Source: an uncultured Pseudomonadota bacterium (GTDB lineage: Bacteria > Pseudomonadota > Gammaproteobacteria > Burkholderiales > SG8-39). Taken from it: DNA of 6,050 nucleotides. A program made the position numbers and the translations under genes. Of this stretch, positions 5,466 through 6,050 are shown piece by piece (position 1 is the first letter of the stretch; each line of letters opens with the position of its first letter). The stretch is from assembly GCA_903909415.1 (NCBI GenBank), contig CAIVVS010000007.1, positions 1 through 6,050 of the forward strand, in the 5' to 3' direction. The notes beneath the pieces are model-generated. The model saw only the letters and a list, made by a program, of their open reading frames with translations. It was not told the DNA's origin and searched no databases.

Positions 5466-6050
5466 ATGAAGCAGATGCAGCAGGAGCAGTCCGCGCAGCA
5501 GCCCGCCACGCAGAACCGAGTCCTCACCCAGGCCGACATCGACCAGCGCGTGTTCGACCTGTACGACGAGTACTGCCACGGCCGCATCGACCGGCGCGAG
5601 TTCCTGTCGCGCGCCAGCGCCATCACCGTGGCCGGCATCTCGGGCCTGGCCATGGCCCAGGCGCTGATCCCGCAGTACGCGCGCGCCCAGACCATCTCCT
5701 TCACCGACTCGCGCATCAAGGCGCAGTACGTGAACTATCCCTCGCCCGGCGGCAACTCCGGCCAGATGCGCGGCTACCTGGTGCAGCCCGCCGGCAACGG
5801 CCCGTTCCCGGTGGTGCTGGTGATCCACGAGAACCGCGGCCTGAATCCCTATGTGGAGGACGTCGCGCGCCGCGCCGCGGTGGACGGTTTCCTCGCGCTC
5901 GCACCCGACGGCCTGGCGCCGCTGGGCGGCTATCCCGGCAATGACGACGACGGCCGCGAGATGCAGGGCCGGCTCGACCAGGCCAAGCTGCGCACCGACA
6001 TGCTCAACAGCGCGCGCTTCCTGAAGGCGCACAAGCTGTCCACCGGCAAG
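5466..6050 (+). CDS. Tat-exported dienelactone hydrolase family protein (3' truncated)
   Basis: The first 195 residues are present and the window ends inside the gene; relatives are roughly 290-300 aa. It is an alpha/beta hydrolase of the dienelactone hydrolase type, probably acting in the periplasm. Residues 43-47 (RREFL) form a twin-arginine motif, followed by a hydrophobic stretch (about 51-68) and a likely cleavage after ARA (72-74). The n-region is long, about 42 residues, and includes a Gln-rich start and the segment VFDLYDEYCHGRID. The mature part shows the second beta strand and VVLVIHENRGL (116-126), where Glu122 corresponds to the Glu that contacts the catalytic Cys in dienelactone hydrolase, then DGFLALAPDGL. 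The catalytic Cys, Asp and His should lie beyond the window. A hairpin and an 83-nt gap separate it from hyuB, so it may be a separate unit. Its substrate is unknown; the family label need not mean dienelactone. Confidence 0.87.
   Translation, partial: MKQMQQEQSAQQPATQNRVLTQADIDQRVFDLYDEYCHGRIDRREFLSRASAITVAGISGLAMAQALIPQYARAQTISFTDSRIKAQYVNYPSPGGNSGQMRGYLVQPAGNGPFPVVLVIHENRGLNPYVEDVARRAAVDGFLALAPDGLAPLGGYPGNDDDGREMQGRLDQAKLRTDMLNSARFLKAHKLSTGK

Noticed and set aside
5367..6032. A - strand open frame opposite the hydrolase gene
   Set aside because: The + strand reading gives a Tat signal and dienelactone hydrolase motifs; the - strand translation is low-complexity shadow sequence.

Overview
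The window is about 70% GC by eye, and its genes use almost only G or C in third codon positions. All supportable genes lie on the + strand. This fits a high-GC proteobacterium; the PreA-like, HyuA and HyuB proteins and a Tat-exported dienelactone-hydrolase-like protein are all common in beta- and gammaproteobacteria. The sequence does not let me name a genus.

Layout: (i) positions 2-166 hold the C-terminal tail of an unidentified protein. (ii) A short spacer carries four degenerate ~14-bp tandem repeats, a small hairpin and a strong ribosome binding site. (iii) A tightly packed three-gene cluster follows: a PreA-like iron-sulfur flavoprotein (287-1603), HyuA (about 1642-3798) and HyuB (3823-5382). 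(iv) A strong GC hairpin (5399-5423) sits just after hyuB. (v) The 5' part of a dienelactone-hydrolase-family gene with a twin-arginine signal (5466 to the window end) closes the window.

How the genes may work together: HyuA and HyuB are the two halves of ATP-dependent ring-opening amidohydrolases (N-methylhydantoinase / 5-oxoprolinase type). PreA is the catalytic FMN / iron-sulfur half of NAD-dependent dihydropyrimidine dehydrogenase. Their packing suggests a catabolic route in which a cyclic imide, pyrimidine or related lactam is reduced or oxidised by the PreA-like enzyme and opened at ATP cost by HyuAB. The substrate is not known from sequence. The PreA-like protein keeps the catalytic Cys but has a divergent active-site loop and an unusual spacing in its first iron-sulfur motif, so its substrate may not be uracil or thymine. 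No FAD/NAD(P)H partner (PreT) is visible in the window.

The most unusual DNA structure is a 12-bp periodicity covering the hyuA start (1606-1689), which places four in-frame GTG codons exactly 12 nt apart. No RNA gene, CRISPR array, insertion sequence or phage gene was seen.
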